Source of the DNA: Cellulomonas edaphi
Lineage (GTDB): Bacteria > Actinomycetota > Actinomycetes > Actinomycetales > Cellulomonadaceae
Assembly (NCBI RefSeq): GCF_030362815.1
Contig: NZ_JAUCGR010000002.1
Location: 930,001-994,000, forward strand
DNA length: 64,000 bases
Direction: 5' to 3'
The notes below the pieces were generated by a model, which saw nothing but the letters and a program-made list of their open reading frames with translations, was not told where the DNA came from and did not search any database. The translations under genes and the position numbers were made by a program. Positions 15,658 to 23,708 of this stretch are shown piece by piece (position 1 is the stretch's first letter; the number at the start of each line of letters is the position of its first letter).

Positions 15658-17142
15658 ATGAGCCCGGAGAACAAGCGCCCCGCGGCGCCGCCGAGCTTCG
15701 CTCCCGGTGCGAAGGTGTCGCGGCCCGGCGCCGAGGGGTCGGACCCGGTCGTCGTCGGCCAGCAGCCCGACCAGACCCGCGTGCTGCCGGCCACCCCGTC
15801 CGGCCGGCCGCAGGCCACGCCGTCAGCCCACGCGCAGGGCACCCCAGCGAGCTCCTCAGCACCGACCCCGCCGCGCACGTCGGCCTCCCGGCCCGGCGCC
15901 CCCCGCCCGGCGTCGGCCCGCCCCGCGGGCTCGTCCGGAGCCGCGCCCGGTGCGAGTGCGGCCGCCGCCGCGGGCACCGCACGGCCGGCCAGCGCGCCGG
16001 CCCGGCAGGCGAGCGGTCACCCGACGGGCCACGCGCCCGGACGGCCTGCTGCCACCGCGCGCCCCGCTGCCACCGCACGCCCCGGCGGCGGTGCCCGGCC
16101 GGTCGGTCCGTCGACCGGCGGACGCCCCGGCGCCCCCTCGGGCCCCGGTGGTCCCGTGCCGACGCCTGGCGACGGCCAGCAGCCGGGCCGGCGTCGGCGC
16201 GGGCGCCGCGCGCTCGTCATCTCGGTGGTCGCGATCGTGCTGATCGCGCTCCTCGCGTGGCCCATCGGGCTCGTGATGTGGGCCGACGGCAAGATCCAGC
16301 ACACCGACGCGCTCTCGGGCGCGAAGGGCACCGACGGCACCACGTACCTGCTCACGGGCTCGGACTCGCGGGCTGACGGGGGCGTCAAGGACGACGGCAC
16401 CAAGGGCGCCCGCACCGACACGATCCTGCTGCTGCACGTCCCCGACCACGGGCCGACCGCGCTCATCTCGCTCCCCCGGGACACGTACGTCGAGATCCCC
16501 GGGCACGACGCCAACAAGATCAACGCGGCGTTCGCCTGGGGCGGCGCTCCCCTGCTCGTGAAGACGGTCGAGGGCATGTCCGGCCTGACGATCGACCACT
16601 ACGCCGAGATCGGCATGGCCGGCGTGAAGGACGTCGTGGACTCGGTGGGCGGGGTGCGGCTCTGCTACGACAAGTCGGTCAAGGACCCGGACTCCCGCCT
16701 CAAGTGGAAGAAGGGCTGCCACGAGGTGCACGGCAAGACCGCCCTCGCGTTCGCGCGCATGCGCAAGGCCGACGCAGAGGGCGACATCGGTCGCGCCGAG
16801 CGTCAGCGCCAGCTCGTGTCGGCCATCATGGGCAAGGTCGAGCCGAAGTCGCTCGTGCTGCACCCGTCGCGCCAGGTCGCGCTCATCGACGCCGCCACCG
16901 GCGCGCTCACGGTGGACGAGAGCATGGGCATGATCGACATGGGCAAGATGGCCCTCGCGTTCAAGGCCGCGAACGGCAAGGGCGGGATCACGGGCACACC
17001 GCCGCTGAGCAGCATCGATTACCGTCCGGGCGGCGTCGGCTCGACCGTCCAGATCGACCCGGACAAGGCGGCCGCGTTCTGGGTCGCGATCCGGGACGGC
17101 GAGCTGGAACCCGGCAAGGTCGGCGGGATGCCGAACGCCTGA
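15658..17142 (+). CDS. LytR-CpsA-Psr (LCP) family wall-polymer ligase 2 with Pro/Ala-rich cytoplasmic tail
   Basis: 494 residues. The first ~175 are low-complexity Pro/Ala/Arg/Gly, ending in RRRRGRRA before one membrane span (about 182-205). The LCP domain (about 220-440) has YLLTGSDSRADG, ARTDTILLLHV, ISLPRDTYVEIPGHDANKINAAFAWGG, VGGVRLCYD, TALAFARMRKADAEGDIGRAERQRQLV. Basic Pro-rich tails of this type are common on actinobacterial LCP proteins. It follows LCP1 by 40 bases, so the two are probably one operon. GGGAG lies 5 nt before the ATG. Expected to attach a glycopolymer to peptidoglycan outside the membrane. Confidence 0.9.
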   Translation: MSPENKRPAAPPSFAPGAKVSRPGAEGSDPVVVGQQPDQTRVLPATPSGRPQATPSAHAQGTPASSSAPTPPRTSASRPGAPRPASARPAGSSGAAPGASAAAAAGTARPASAPARQASGHPTGHAPGRPAATARPAATARPGGGARPVGPSTGGRPGAPSGPGGPVPTPGDGQQPGRRRRGRRALVISVVAIVLIALLAWPIGLVMWADGKIQHTDALSGAKGTDGTTYLLTGSDSRADGGVKDDGTKGARTDTILLLHVPDHGPTALISLPRDTYVEIPGHDANKINAAFAWGGAPLLVKTVEGMSGLTIDHYAEIGMAGVKDVVDSVGGVRLCYDKSVKDPDSRLKWKKGCHEVHGKTALAFARMRKADAEGDIGRAERQRQLVSAIMGKVEPKSLVLHPSRQVALIDAATGALTVDESMGMIDMGKMALAFKAANGKGGITGTPPLSSIDYRPGGVGSTVQIDPDKAAAFWVAIRDGELEPGKVGGMPNA

Positions 17143-17158
17143 GGCGCGCCCGGCGCCT
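17142..17158. terminator. Short convergent hairpin between LCP2 and purE
   Basis: AGGCGC, five-base loop GCCCG, GCGCCT, in a 19-base gap between convergent genes. A 6-bp stem without a T tract, so only weak support for a bidirectional terminator. Confidence 0.35.
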
Positions 17159-17161
17159 GGC

Positions 17162-17701
17162 TCAGGCCTGGAAGCCGATCCCGGAGCGTCCGCCGGACTG
17201 CGCGCGCAGGCGCTCCCCCTTCGCGTCGGCCTGCTCCCGCAGACCCACCTGGAAGGCGGCCATCGCCGTCCGCAGCCGGGCGGCCGCTTCGTCGGTCCCC
17301 GACGCGAGGATCCGGACCGCGAGCAGTCCCGCGTTCCGCGCACCCCCCACCGACACGGTCGCGACGGGCACGCCGGCAGGCATCTGCACGATGGACAGCA
17401 GCGAGTCCATGCCGTCCAGGTAGGCCAGCGGCACCGGGACGCCGATCACGGGCAAGGTGGTGACGGAGGCGAGCATGCCCGGCAGGTGCGCGGCGCCCCC
17501 GGCCCCCGCGACGATCGCGCGCAGCCCGCGGTCTGCCGCCGTGCGGCCGTAGTCGATCATCTTCTCGGGCTGGCGGTGCGCCGAGACGACGTCCACCTCC
17601 ACGGGCACGTCGAACTCCGCCAGCGCGTCGGCGGCCGCCTGCATGACGGGCCAGTCCGAGTCCGAGCCCATGACGATCCCGACCAGGGCACCTGCAGCCA
17701 T
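17162..17701 (-). CDS. purE: N5-carboxyaminoimidazole ribonucleotide mutase
   Basis: 179 residues. Class I PurE converts N5-CAIR to CAIR in purine synthesis. Signature blocks are [10 protein letters not shown] near the N-terminus, SAHRQPEKM (catalytic His) and the glycine-rich [16 protein letters not shown], with PVIGVP and [15 protein letters not shown] further on. The ATG at 17701 is chosen; GGAGAG lies just upstream. The long frame that continues past it belongs to another gene's shadow. It lies 68 bases after purK on the same strand, so the two enzymes of the PurK/PurE step are encoded together. Confidence 0.95.
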   Translation of the reverse strand: MAAGALVGIVMGSDSDWPVMQAAADALAEFDVPVEVDVVSAHRQPEKMIDYGRTAADRGLRAIVAGAGGAAHLPGMLASVTTLPVIGVPVPLAYLDGMDSLLSIVQMPAGVPVATVSVGGARNAGLLAVRILASGTDEAAARLRTAMAAFQVGLREQADAKGERLRAQSGGRSGIGFQA

Positions 17702-17769
17702 CACGCTCTCCGTCCGTGCGTCCTGCGCGGCTCGTGCCGCGCGCCCATCATGCCCGCCCCGGGCTGTCG

Positions 17770-18912
17770 TCAGGCCGGCGTCTCTCCCCGCAGGAGGGCG
17801 GCAGCGGCCGTCGCGCGTCGCCGGACGTCGTCCAGGTCGTCGCCGGTGACGTTGACGTGGCCGAGCTTGCGGCCGGGGCGCACGTCCTTGCCGTACAGCT
17901 GCACCTTCGCTGCGGGGTCGGCCTCCGCCACGGCCGCCAGGGCGTCCGTGAGGTCGGTCAGCGCGCTGCCCAGCACGTTCGCCATCACGGTCCACCGGGC
18001 GCGCGCGCTCGTGTCTCCGAGCGGAAGGTCGAGCACCGCGCGCAGGTGCTGCTCGAACTGGCTGGTCACGGCCCCGTCGATCGTCCAGTGCCCCGAGTTG
18101 TGCGGGCGCATGGCGAGCTCGTTCACCAGGATGTCGCCGTCCACCTCGAACAACTCCACGGCCAGGACGCCCGTGACCCCCAGGCCCTCGGCCACCCGGA
18201 CGGCGACATCGACCGCGCGGGCCGCGAGCGCCGGATCGAGGTCGGGCGCGGGGGCGACCACCTCGGAGCAGACCCCGTCGCGCTGCACCGACTCGACCAC
18301 CGGCCACGTGCGGACCTCGCCGGACGGGCGTCGGGCGACGAGCACCGCGAGCTCGCGCGTGAAGGGCACCTTCTCCTCCGCGAGCAGCGGCACGCCGCCG
18401 TCGGCCGCGGCGGCGAACCAGTCGGCCACCTCGTCGGCCGACGAGACCACCCGCACGCCCTTGCCGTCGTAGCCCCCGCGCGCGGTCTTGACCACGGCCT
18501 CGCCGTGCTCGGCCAGGAACGCCACCAGCGCGTCGATGTCGGGCAGCTCGGCCCATCGCGGGCACGGCGCGCCCAGCTCGGTGAGTCGGCGGCGCATGAC
18601 GATCTTGTCCTGCGCGTGCACCAGCGCGTGCGTGTCGGGGCGTACCGCGACGCCCTGAGCGGCGAGGCGGTCGAGCAGCTCGAACGGCACGTGCTCGTGC
18701 TCGAAGGTCAGCACGTCGGCGCCGACGCTGAGCGCGGAGACGGCCTCGGCATCGGCCGCCGCTCCCACGGGCGCGTCCACGACCACCTGGGCGGCGGACG
18801 ACGTCGTGCTCTCGACGAGCACGCGCAGGTGCACGCCGAGCGCGGTCGCCGCCGGCGCCATCATGCGGGCCAGCTGCCCACCACCGACCACGGCCACCAC
18901 GGGTGCACTCAC
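17770..18912 (-). CDS. purK: N5-carboxyaminoimidazole ribonucleotide synthase
   Basis: 380-residue ATP-grasp enzyme that carboxylates AIR with ATP and bicarbonate to give N5-CAIR, the substrate of PurE. It starts with [47 protein letters not shown] (ATP-grasp loop), [16 protein letters not shown] and [17 protein letters not shown] are the family blocks. The GTG at 18912 is eight bases after TACGCT, so it may be leaderless. Divergent from the GtrA gene with a 95-base intergenic region. The gtrA-purK-purE order is common in actinobacteria. Confidence 0.95.
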   Translation of the reverse strand: MSAPVVAVVGGGQLARMMAPAATALGVHLRVLVESTTSSAAQVVVDAPVGAAADAEAVSALSVGADVLTFEHEHVPFELLDRLAAQGVAVRPDTHALVHAQDKIVMRRRLTELGAPCPRWAELPDIDALVAFLAEHGEAVVKTARGGYDGKGVRVVSSADEVADWFAAAADGGVPLLAEEKVPFTRELAVLVARRPSGEVRTWPVVESVQRDGVCSEVVAPAPDLDPALAARAVDVAVRVAEGLGVTGVLAVELFEVDGDILVNELAMRPHNSGHWTIDGAVTSQFEQHLRAVLDLPLGDTSARARWTVMANVLGSALTDLTDALAAVAEADPAAKVQLYGKDVRPGRKLGHVNVTGDDLDDVRRRATAAAALLRGETPA

Positions 18913-18920
18913 GGGCGCCG

Positions 18921-18926
18921 AGCGTA
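18921..18926 (-). promoter_or_regulatory. -10 box of purK
   Basis: TACGCT on the minus strand, 8 nt before the GTG at 18912. Leaderless or near-leaderless transcription is likely. Confidence 0.45.
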
Positions 18927-18970
18927 GTCCAGCCGACGACGAGTGCGGCTCGACGCCCAGGAACCGGCGC

Positions 18971-18976
18971 TATCCT
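18971..18976 (+). promoter_or_regulatory. -10 box of the gtrA-like gene
   Basis: TATCCT, followed by a leader of about 25 nt carrying GAGGAG at 18995-19000, eight bases before the GTG at 19008. Here a true leader and Shine-Dalgarno exist, unlike most promoters in this window. Confidence 0.5.
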
Positions 18977-19007
18977 CGCGGGGATCCACCGACCGAGGAG
19001 CGCCCGC

Positions 19008-19505
19008 GTGAACGAGACCGACGAGGCCGCCGTGGGCGCGCCCGTCCCGGGTCCCCCGGCACCCGCCGCGCTGCGATGGGTCATGCTGCGCGCCCGCGCG
19101 CTGGAGATCACCCGGTTCCTGTCGGTGGGCGCGGTGGCCTTCGTCGTCGACCTCGGCCTGTTCAACCTGCTGCGCTTCGGGCCCGGTCACGTGCTCGAGG
19201 CCAAGCCGCTGACCGCCAAGCTGATCTCGGTGGCGGTCGCCACGCTCGTGTCGTGGCTCGGCAACCGGCACTGGACGTTCGCGGAGCACGCCACGCCGCA
19301 GCGCGGGCGCGAGCTGCTGGTCTTCGCCGTCATCAACGTGCTCTGCGCGCTCATCCCGGTGCTCACGCTCGCGTTCTCGCACTACACGCTCGACCTGGTG
19401 TCGCCGGCCGCCGACAACGTGTCGACCGTGATCGGCATCGCCATCGGGACCGTGCTGCGCTACCTGGGCTACAAGCGCTGGGTCTTCACGGGCCACCGCC
19501 CCTAG
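19008..19505 (+). CDS. GtrA family membrane protein
   Basis: 165 residues with four hydrophobic spans: [63 protein letters not shown] and [24 protein letters not shown]. The conserved GtrA features are VGAVAFVVD, the N-R-x-W-T-F motif after span 2 and the C-terminal K-R-W-V-F. GtrA proteins are thought to help flip prenyl-phosphate-linked sugars across the membrane. This fits the envelope-glycan genes to the left, although the conserved neighbours are purK and purE. GTG start with a good Shine-Dalgarno. Confidence 0.88.
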   Translation: MNETDEAAVGAPVPGPPAPAALRWVMLRARALEITRFLSVGAVAFVVDLGLFNLLRFGPGHVLEAKPLTAKLISVAVATLVSWLGNRHWTFAEHATPQRGRELLVFAVINVLCALIPVLTLAFSHYTLDLVSPAADNVSTVIGIAIGTVLRYLGYKRWVFTGHRP

Positions 19506-19592
19506 CGCTCCCCATGGCCGGCTCTCGCGAGCCCCCACCGCCCCCGCACGCCACCGGACGGACCCCGCACCGCTTCGCCGACCCCACCACGT

Positions 19593-19681
19593 CGCCGATC
19601 CGCACCGCTCCGCCGATCCGCACCGCTTCGCGATCCCCACCGCTTCGCCGATCCGCACCGCTTCGCCGATCCGCACCGCTT
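19593..19681. repeat. 18-bp tandem array, five units
   Basis: Unit CGCCGATCCGCACCGCTT, five head-to-tail copies (19593, 19611, 19629, 19646, 19664). The third has lost one base and has CCCC for CCGC; the first ends CTC. The next base begins the palindrome element, and the unit shares CGCCGAT with it. Confidence 0.85.
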
Positions 19682-19760
19682 CGCCGATTTCACATCGAAA
19701 CGCCGATTTGAATCGGCGAAGTGATGCCCAATCGGCGAAGTGATGGCCCCGCAAGCGAGT
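19682..19760. repeat. Palindromic element, copy A
   Basis: Built from the octamer CGCCGATT and its complement AATCGGCG at 19682, 19701, 19711 and 19730. The central pair forms CGCCGATT-TG-AATCGGCG, an 8-bp hairpin. AATCGGCGAAGTGATG occurs twice in direct orientation (19711-19726, 19730-19745). About 82% identical over 80 bases to copy B, exactly 150 bases downstream. Confidence 0.85.
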
Positions 19761-19831
19761 CGGCGACGCGACGGGGACGCCGAGAGCGCGAGCCGCCGAG
19801 GCGAGGCGGAAGCCGCCACGCCGCATGAGTT

Positions 19832-19910
19832 CGCCGATTCCACATCACTTCGCCGATTCAGATCGGCGTACTGATGCCGAATCGGCGAAGTGATGGCGGC
19901 GCAGGCGAGT
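19832..19910. repeat. Palindromic element, copy B
   Basis: The left arm CATCACTTCGCCGATT (19843-19858) is perfectly complementary to AATCGGCGAAGTGATG (19880-19895), a 16-bp stem with a 21-base loop that itself contains another GATCGGCG. It resembles a REP/REPIN-type extragenic palindrome by structure; the family is not identified. Confidence 0.85.
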
Positions 19911-19954
19911 CAGCGGCGCCCGGCACGCGAGCCGGCGACGTTGCGGGCGCGACG

Positions 19955-20058
19955 GCGAGGGCGCGGGCCGACGCGGGGTGGCGAGGGCGCGGGCCGACGC
20001 GGGGTGGCGAGGACGCGGGCCGACGCGGGGCGGCGAGGGCGCGGGCCGACATCGCGGG
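19955..20058. repeat. 26-bp GC-rich tandem array
   Basis: Four adjacent 26-base units at 19955, 19981, 20007 and 20033. The first two are identical, the third has two changes and the fourth diverges at its end. Degenerate pieces with GCGCGGGCCGACATCGC continue to about 20120. There are no spacers, so it is not CRISPR. Confidence 0.85.
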
Positions 20059-20154
20059 GGCGACGACCAGGGCGCGGGCCGACATCGCTGGGAGCGACGG
20101 CGAGAGCGCGGGCCGGCGCGGCGAGGCGGAAGCCGGCGCGGGCGGCTCAGTGGC

Positions 20155-21342
20155 TCAGGGGACGTCCGCCTGGACCAGAACGCCGTCGCCGCGCGCCGAG
20201 AGCGGCCCGTCCGCGGCCGGCACGAATGCGGCCTGTCCACGCTCGAGCACCAGCGTGCCGTCGTGCTCGCCGTGCACCTCGACCTCGCCCTCGATGCACA
20301 CCAGCACGCGCGGGCCGCGGCCGGGGATGCGCGTGGTCCCCTCGTCGGTGAGCCGTGTGACCGAGAGCTCGAAGTCGTCGACCGGCGCGTAGAAGATCTC
20401 GGTGGACGTGAACACGCGCTCGGGGGCGATGCGGATGGGCGGCGCGGCCACGGTGTCGAGCGTGGCGAGCAGCTCCAGGGTGTCCACGTGCTTGCTGGTC
20501 AGGCCGGCGCGGAGCACGTTGTCGGAGTTCGCCATGATCTCCACCGCGAGGCCGCCCAGGTAGGCGTGCACGGTGCCGGCCGGGACGAAGAGCGCCTCCC
20601 CTGGTCGCAGCGTCACGGGGTTGAGCAGCACGGACGTGACCGCACCCGGGTCGCCGGGGTAGGCGGCCGCGAGCCGCATCACCGTGCGGTCGGTGCGCGG
20701 CGACGGGGAGCCGTCCTCGAGCCGGCGGGCGCACGCGGCGGCGAACGCGGCGACCTCCACCGCGCCCGGACGGCTCTCGGGGTTCAGCAGCCACGTGAAG
20801 GCCGCCCGCACGCCCGCCGACGTCGGGTCCGCCACGAGGATGTCGCGCAGCTGGCCGGCGAGCGGGTCGTCGAGCCCGGCCAGCAGCTCGGCGGCCCGAC
20901 GGGGCGCGCGGAAGCCCACCATCGCGTCGAACCGGGTGAGCGCGTAGACGAGCTCGGGCTTGTGGTTGGCGTCCTTGTAGCTGCGCTCGGGCGCGAGGAG
21001 CGGCACGCCGGCGGCGTCCTCGGCGGCGAAGCCCGCGCGCGCCCGGGCGATGTCCGGGTGGACCTGCAAGGACAAGGGCGCGTCGGCCGCGATGAGCTTG
21101 AGCAGGTAAGGCAGGTGCGCGCCGAACCGCGTCGCGACGCCCTCGCCGAGCGCGACCTGCGGGTCCGCCGCGATGAGCTCGTCGAGCGTGGGTCCGTCCA
21201 CCACCTGCGCCGGAGCGCTCGGGTGGGCGCCGAACCAGGCCTCCGCGAGCGGCAGCCCGTCCGGGACCGTGCGCAGCACGTCCTGGATGGCGGTCGTCGA
21301 ACCCCAGTCGTAGTGCTGGGTGGCGGGCGTCAGCCGGTACAA
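20155..21342 (-). CDS. manA: Mannose-6-phosphate isomerase, class I
   Basis: 395 residues. It interconverts fructose-6-phosphate and mannose-6-phosphate, supplying mannose for glycans. Zinc-site blocks are SLQVHPDIARARAGF (Gln and His), NHKPELVYAL (His-Xaa-Xaa-Glu) and the later His in the GTVHAYLGGLAVEIM region, with NSDNVLRAGLTSKHVD conserved downstream. The start is TTG at 21342 (M-Y-R-L-T-P-A), because GAGGAG lies 6-8 nt upstream and no ATG or GTG fits better. A TAGCGT box on the minus strand at 21412-21417 is the likely -10, giving a leader of about 65 nt. It ends at the repeat block. Confidence 0.93.
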   Translation of the reverse strand: MYRLTPATQHYDWGSTTAIQDVLRTVPDGLPLAEAWFGAHPSAPAQVVDGPTLDELIAADPQVALGEGVATRFGAHLPYLLKLIAADAPLSLQVHPDIARARAGFAAEDAAGVPLLAPERSYKDANHKPELVYALTRFDAMVGFRAPRRAAELLAGLDDPLAGQLRDILVADPTSAGVRAAFTWLLNPESRPGAVEVAAFAAACARRLEDGSPSPRTDRTVMRLAAAYPGDPGAVTSVLLNPVTLRPGEALFVPAGTVHAYLGGLAVEIMANSDNVLRAGLTSKHVDTLELLATLDTVAAPPIRIAPERVFTSTEIFYAPVDDFELSVTRLTDEGTTRIPGRGPRVLVCIEGEVEVHGEHDGTLVLERGQAAFVPAADGPLSARGDGVLVQADVP

Positions 21343-21411
21343 CGGGACTCCTCGGGTGGCCGGACGGCCGTGGGTTCGGGTGCAGGCATGCTGGGTGGAG
21401 CAGGTGCGAGC

Positions 21412-21417
21412 ACGCTA
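21412..21417 (-). promoter_or_regulatory. Candidate -10 box of manA
   Basis: TAGCGT on the minus strand, about 70 bases upstream of the TTG start. The rest of the 193-base gap to the kinase gene shows nothing else convincing. Confidence 0.4.
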
Positions 21418-21535
21418 GCCGACCCGACCGTCCGATCCGCCGGAGTTGGACGGGAGTTCGGCCGCCGTTGGGTGAGCCTTCCCGCCGTGCTCACCCCGCT
21501 CGCGCGTCGCACCCCGCTCACCCGGCACGCCCCGC

Positions 21536-22867
21536 TCACCGCGGCCGGCCGCGGCCACGCCGGCCCGTGACGACCGCGCCCAGCGGGAGCACCACGTCCG
21601 GGCGCAGCGACGCGGGCACGCCGGACAGGAAGAGCGCGAACACCGCGGGACGACGCTGGGCCAGCTCCAACCGGCCCCCGTCGGCGGCCGCGAGGTCGCG
21701 CGCGAGCGCCAGACCCAGCCCGGTGCCGGCCCCCGACGTCACCTCGCGTTCGAAGATCCGGCCGGCGATGTCGTCGGGCACGCCCGCGCCCTCGTCGGCG
21801 ACCTCGACCACCACCATCCCCGAGGGGCCGCCCAGGCGGGAGCGCAGGGTGGTGGTGCCCGCCCCGTGCTTGAGCGAGTTCTCGATGAGCGTGGCGAGCA
21901 CCTGCGCGAGCGCGCCGGGCGTGGCCAGCACCTGGGTCGCAGGGTCGATCTCGACCCGCAGCCGGCGCCCCGCCTGCTCGAAGGTGGGCGCCCACTCCTC
22001 CTCCTGCTGGTGCACCACCTCGATGAGGTCCACCGCCTCCGTAGTGCCCCCCGTGCTGCGCCGCGAGGCCAGCAGGAGGTCGTCGACCACGCGGACGAGC
22101 CGCTCGACCTGCTCGAGCGAGATGCGCCCCTCCTCGCGGATCTCCTCGGAGTCCGTGGCGAGCATGATCTCCTCGAGCCGCATCGACAGCGCGGTGAGCG
22201 GCGTGCGGAGCTGGTGGGAGGCGTCCGCGGCGAACTGCCGCTCGGCCGCGAGCCGGCCGGCCATCCGGTCGGCGCTGCGGGCCAGCTCGGCGGCCACGAG
22301 GTCGATCTCCTCGACGCCGGAGGGTTCGAGCTGGGGGCGCACCTGTCCCGACCCCAGCTGCTCGGCCGACGCCGCGAGGTAGACCAGCGGCGCCGCGAGC
22401 CTGTTCGCCTGCCAGATCGCCATCGCGATGCCCGCCGCGAAGGCGACCACGGCGGCAGCCACGACGAGGGCGATCACGCGCGCACTCAGCCAGAAGACGT
22501 CCCACCAGGAGACGTAGAGCAGGACGGTCGCGCCCACGTCGGAGGTGGCCTGGACCGACAGGCTCCGACCGCGGATCCGGTCGCCCGCCTGGTAGACCTC
22601 GCCGGTCGGCAGGCGCACGACGACGGACGCGTCGATCTCGTCGTCGTCCTGGGTGCCGGTGTACGGCTCGAACATGCGGTCGGTGAAGTCCACGGCGTTG
22701 TCCACGCGGAAGTCCACCGTGCGGGCCAGCGAGTCGGCCCGCGCCTGGAGCGACTGCATCTCGTTCTCCCGCACCAGCTGCGCCCCGAGGAACGCGAGCG
22801 GGAAGCCGAGCAGCACCACGGCGACCGTGACGGCCGCGATGGTCGCCTGCAGGACGCGACGACGCAA
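21536..22867 (-). CDS. Sensor histidine kinase of an OmpR-type two-component pair
   Basis: 443 residues. Span 1 is at residues 8-33; an extracytoplasmic loop follows (about 34-140); span 2 is near 150-175; then HAMP-like and HisKA regions with the phospho-acceptor His in FAADASHQLRTPLTALSMRLEEI. The ATP-binding domain has the N-box IENSLKHGAG, the G1 box VADEGAGVPDDIAGRIF and G2 GTGLGLALAR. It starts with TTG three bases after the regulator's stop (TGA CCT TTG), so the genes are coupled. The stimulus is unknown; the loop has no domain I can name. Confidence 0.9.
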   Translation of the reverse strand: MRRRVLQATIAAVTVAVVLLGFPLAFLGAQLVRENEMQSLQARADSLARTVDFRVDNAVDFTDRMFEPYTGTQDDDEIDASVVVRLPTGEVYQAGDRIRGRSLSVQATSDVGATVLLYVSWWDVFWLSARVIALVVAAAVVAFAAGIAMAIWQANRLAAPLVYLAASAEQLGSGQVRPQLEPSGVEEIDLVAAELARSADRMAGRLAAERQFAADASHQLRTPLTALSMRLEEIMLATDSEEIREEGRISLEQVERLVRVVDDLLLASRRSTGGTTEAVDLIEVVHQQEEEWAPTFEQAGRRLRVEIDPATQVLATPGALAQVLATLIENSLKHGAGTTTLRSRLGGPSGMVVVEVADEGAGVPDDIAGRIFEREVTSGAGTGLGLALARDLAAADGGRLELAQRRPAVFALFLSGVPASLRPDVVLPLGAVVTGRRGRGRPR

Positions 22868-22870
22868 AGG

Positions 22871-23578
22871 TCAGCCCCGCTCGGCACCGGCAGAGCCGGG
22901 GCTGCCGGTCTCGAACCGGAAGCCCATGCCCCGCACCGTGGTGACGTACCGCGGCGCGTTCGCGTCGTCGCCGAGCTTGCGCCGCAGCCAGGACACGTGC
23001 ATGTCGAGCGTCTTCGTCGAGCCGGTGGGGTCCGAGTCCCACACCTCGCGCATGAGGGTCTCGCGCGCGACGACGGCACCCGCCGCGCCCACGAGCACGC
23101 GCAGCAGCTCGAACTCCTTGGCGGTCAGGTGCAGCTCGCGCTCCCCCTGGAACGCGCGGTGCGCCGCGACGTCCACCCGGACGTTCTGCGCATGGAGCTC
23201 GTCCTCGTCGGCGGGCTCGCCCACCGTGCGGCGCAGCAGGGCCCGCACGCGAGCAAGCAGCTCGGCGAGCCGGAACGGCTTGGTGACGTAGTCGTCGGCG
23301 CCCGCGTCGAGGCCGACCACCAGGTCCACCTCGTCGGCGCGCGCCGTCAGCACGAGCACGGGGGTGGTGAGCCCGAGGTTTCGGATGGCGCGGGCCACGT
23401 CCAGGCCGTCCATGTCCGGCAGGCCCAGGTCGAGCACGACGAGGTCCGCGGCCGCGGCGCCGTCGATGGCGCCTTGACCCGTTCCTTGCACGCGCACGTC
23501 ATAACCTTCACGTCCGAGCGCGCGGGCCAAAGGCTCGGCAATCGCGGGATCGTCCTCGGCCAGCAGCACCAGGGTCAT
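22871..23578 (-). CDS. OmpR/PhoB-family response regulator
   Basis: 235 residues. The receiver domain (1-120) has the acidic pair in LLAEDDPAIAE, the phospho-acceptor Asp in LVVLDLGLPDMDGLDV, Thr in VLVLTARADEVD and Lys in DYVTKPFRLAELLAR. The winged helix (about 140-228) has LTAKEFELLRVLVGAAGAVVARETLM and TLDMHVSWLRRKLGD, ending YVTTVRGMGFRFE. It controls transcription on phosphorylation by the kinase encoded directly after it. ATG at 23578, six bases after TAACAT, so probably leaderless. Confidence 0.93.
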   Translation of the reverse strand: MTLVLLAEDDPAIAEPLARALGREGYDVRVQGTGQGAIDGAAAADLVVLDLGLPDMDGLDVARAIRNLGLTTPVLVLTARADEVDLVVGLDAGADDYVTKPFRLAELLARVRALLRRTVGEPADEDELHAQNVRVDVAAHRAFQGERELHLTAKEFELLRVLVGAAGAVVARETLMREVWDSDPTGSTKTLDMHVSWLRRKLGDDANAPRYVTTVRGMGFRFETGSPGSAGAERG

Positions 23579-23584
23579 TCGCCC

Positions 23585-23590
23585 ATGTTA
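23585..23590 (-). promoter_or_regulatory. -10 box, probable leaderless promoter of the OmpR-type pair
   Basis: TAACAT on the minus strand, 6 nt, ATG at 23578-23576. Confidence 0.55.
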
Positions 23591-23696
23591 GGTCACGGGT
23601 GCGTCTCGGACGCCACCCCGGCACGCCCACCTCTGGGCTGATCCGTGGCGAGCGCGGCTCCGCCCTCGGTCCGACGTGCCGGCGCCCCGCCACGCC

Positions 23697-23702
23697 TACC
23701 CT
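23697..23702 (+). promoter_or_regulatory. -10 box, probable leaderless promoter of the NarL-type pair
   Basis: TACCCT, 6 nt, GTG at 23709. The two divergent two-component promoters are only about 130 bases apart. Confidence 0.5.
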
Positions 23703-23708
23703 CGGGGG

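Larger units (their letters stand above)
19506..20154. other. Gene-free, repeat-rich intergenic block
   Basis: 649 bases between gtrA and manA, which are convergent. I find no credible gene; the open frames here are products of repeats whose unit length is a multiple of three. It contains an 18-bp tandem array, two copies 150 bases apart of an imperfect-palindrome element, and a 26-bp tandem array, described separately. Both palindrome copies are eventually followed by the same GGCGAGGCGGAAGCCG string (about 19799 and 20120), which suggests that a larger unit was duplicated and one copy later expanded. Confidence 0.8.

Noticed and set aside
18909..19843. Minus-strand open frames running through the 18-bp array
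   Set aside because: The 18-base unit keeps frames open as Ile-Gly-Glu-Ala-Val-Arg repeats; no start context or family, and the frame also runs through gtrA antisense.
19593..20120. CRISPR array
   Set aside because: Repeats are head-to-tail without unique spacers and no cas gene is present.
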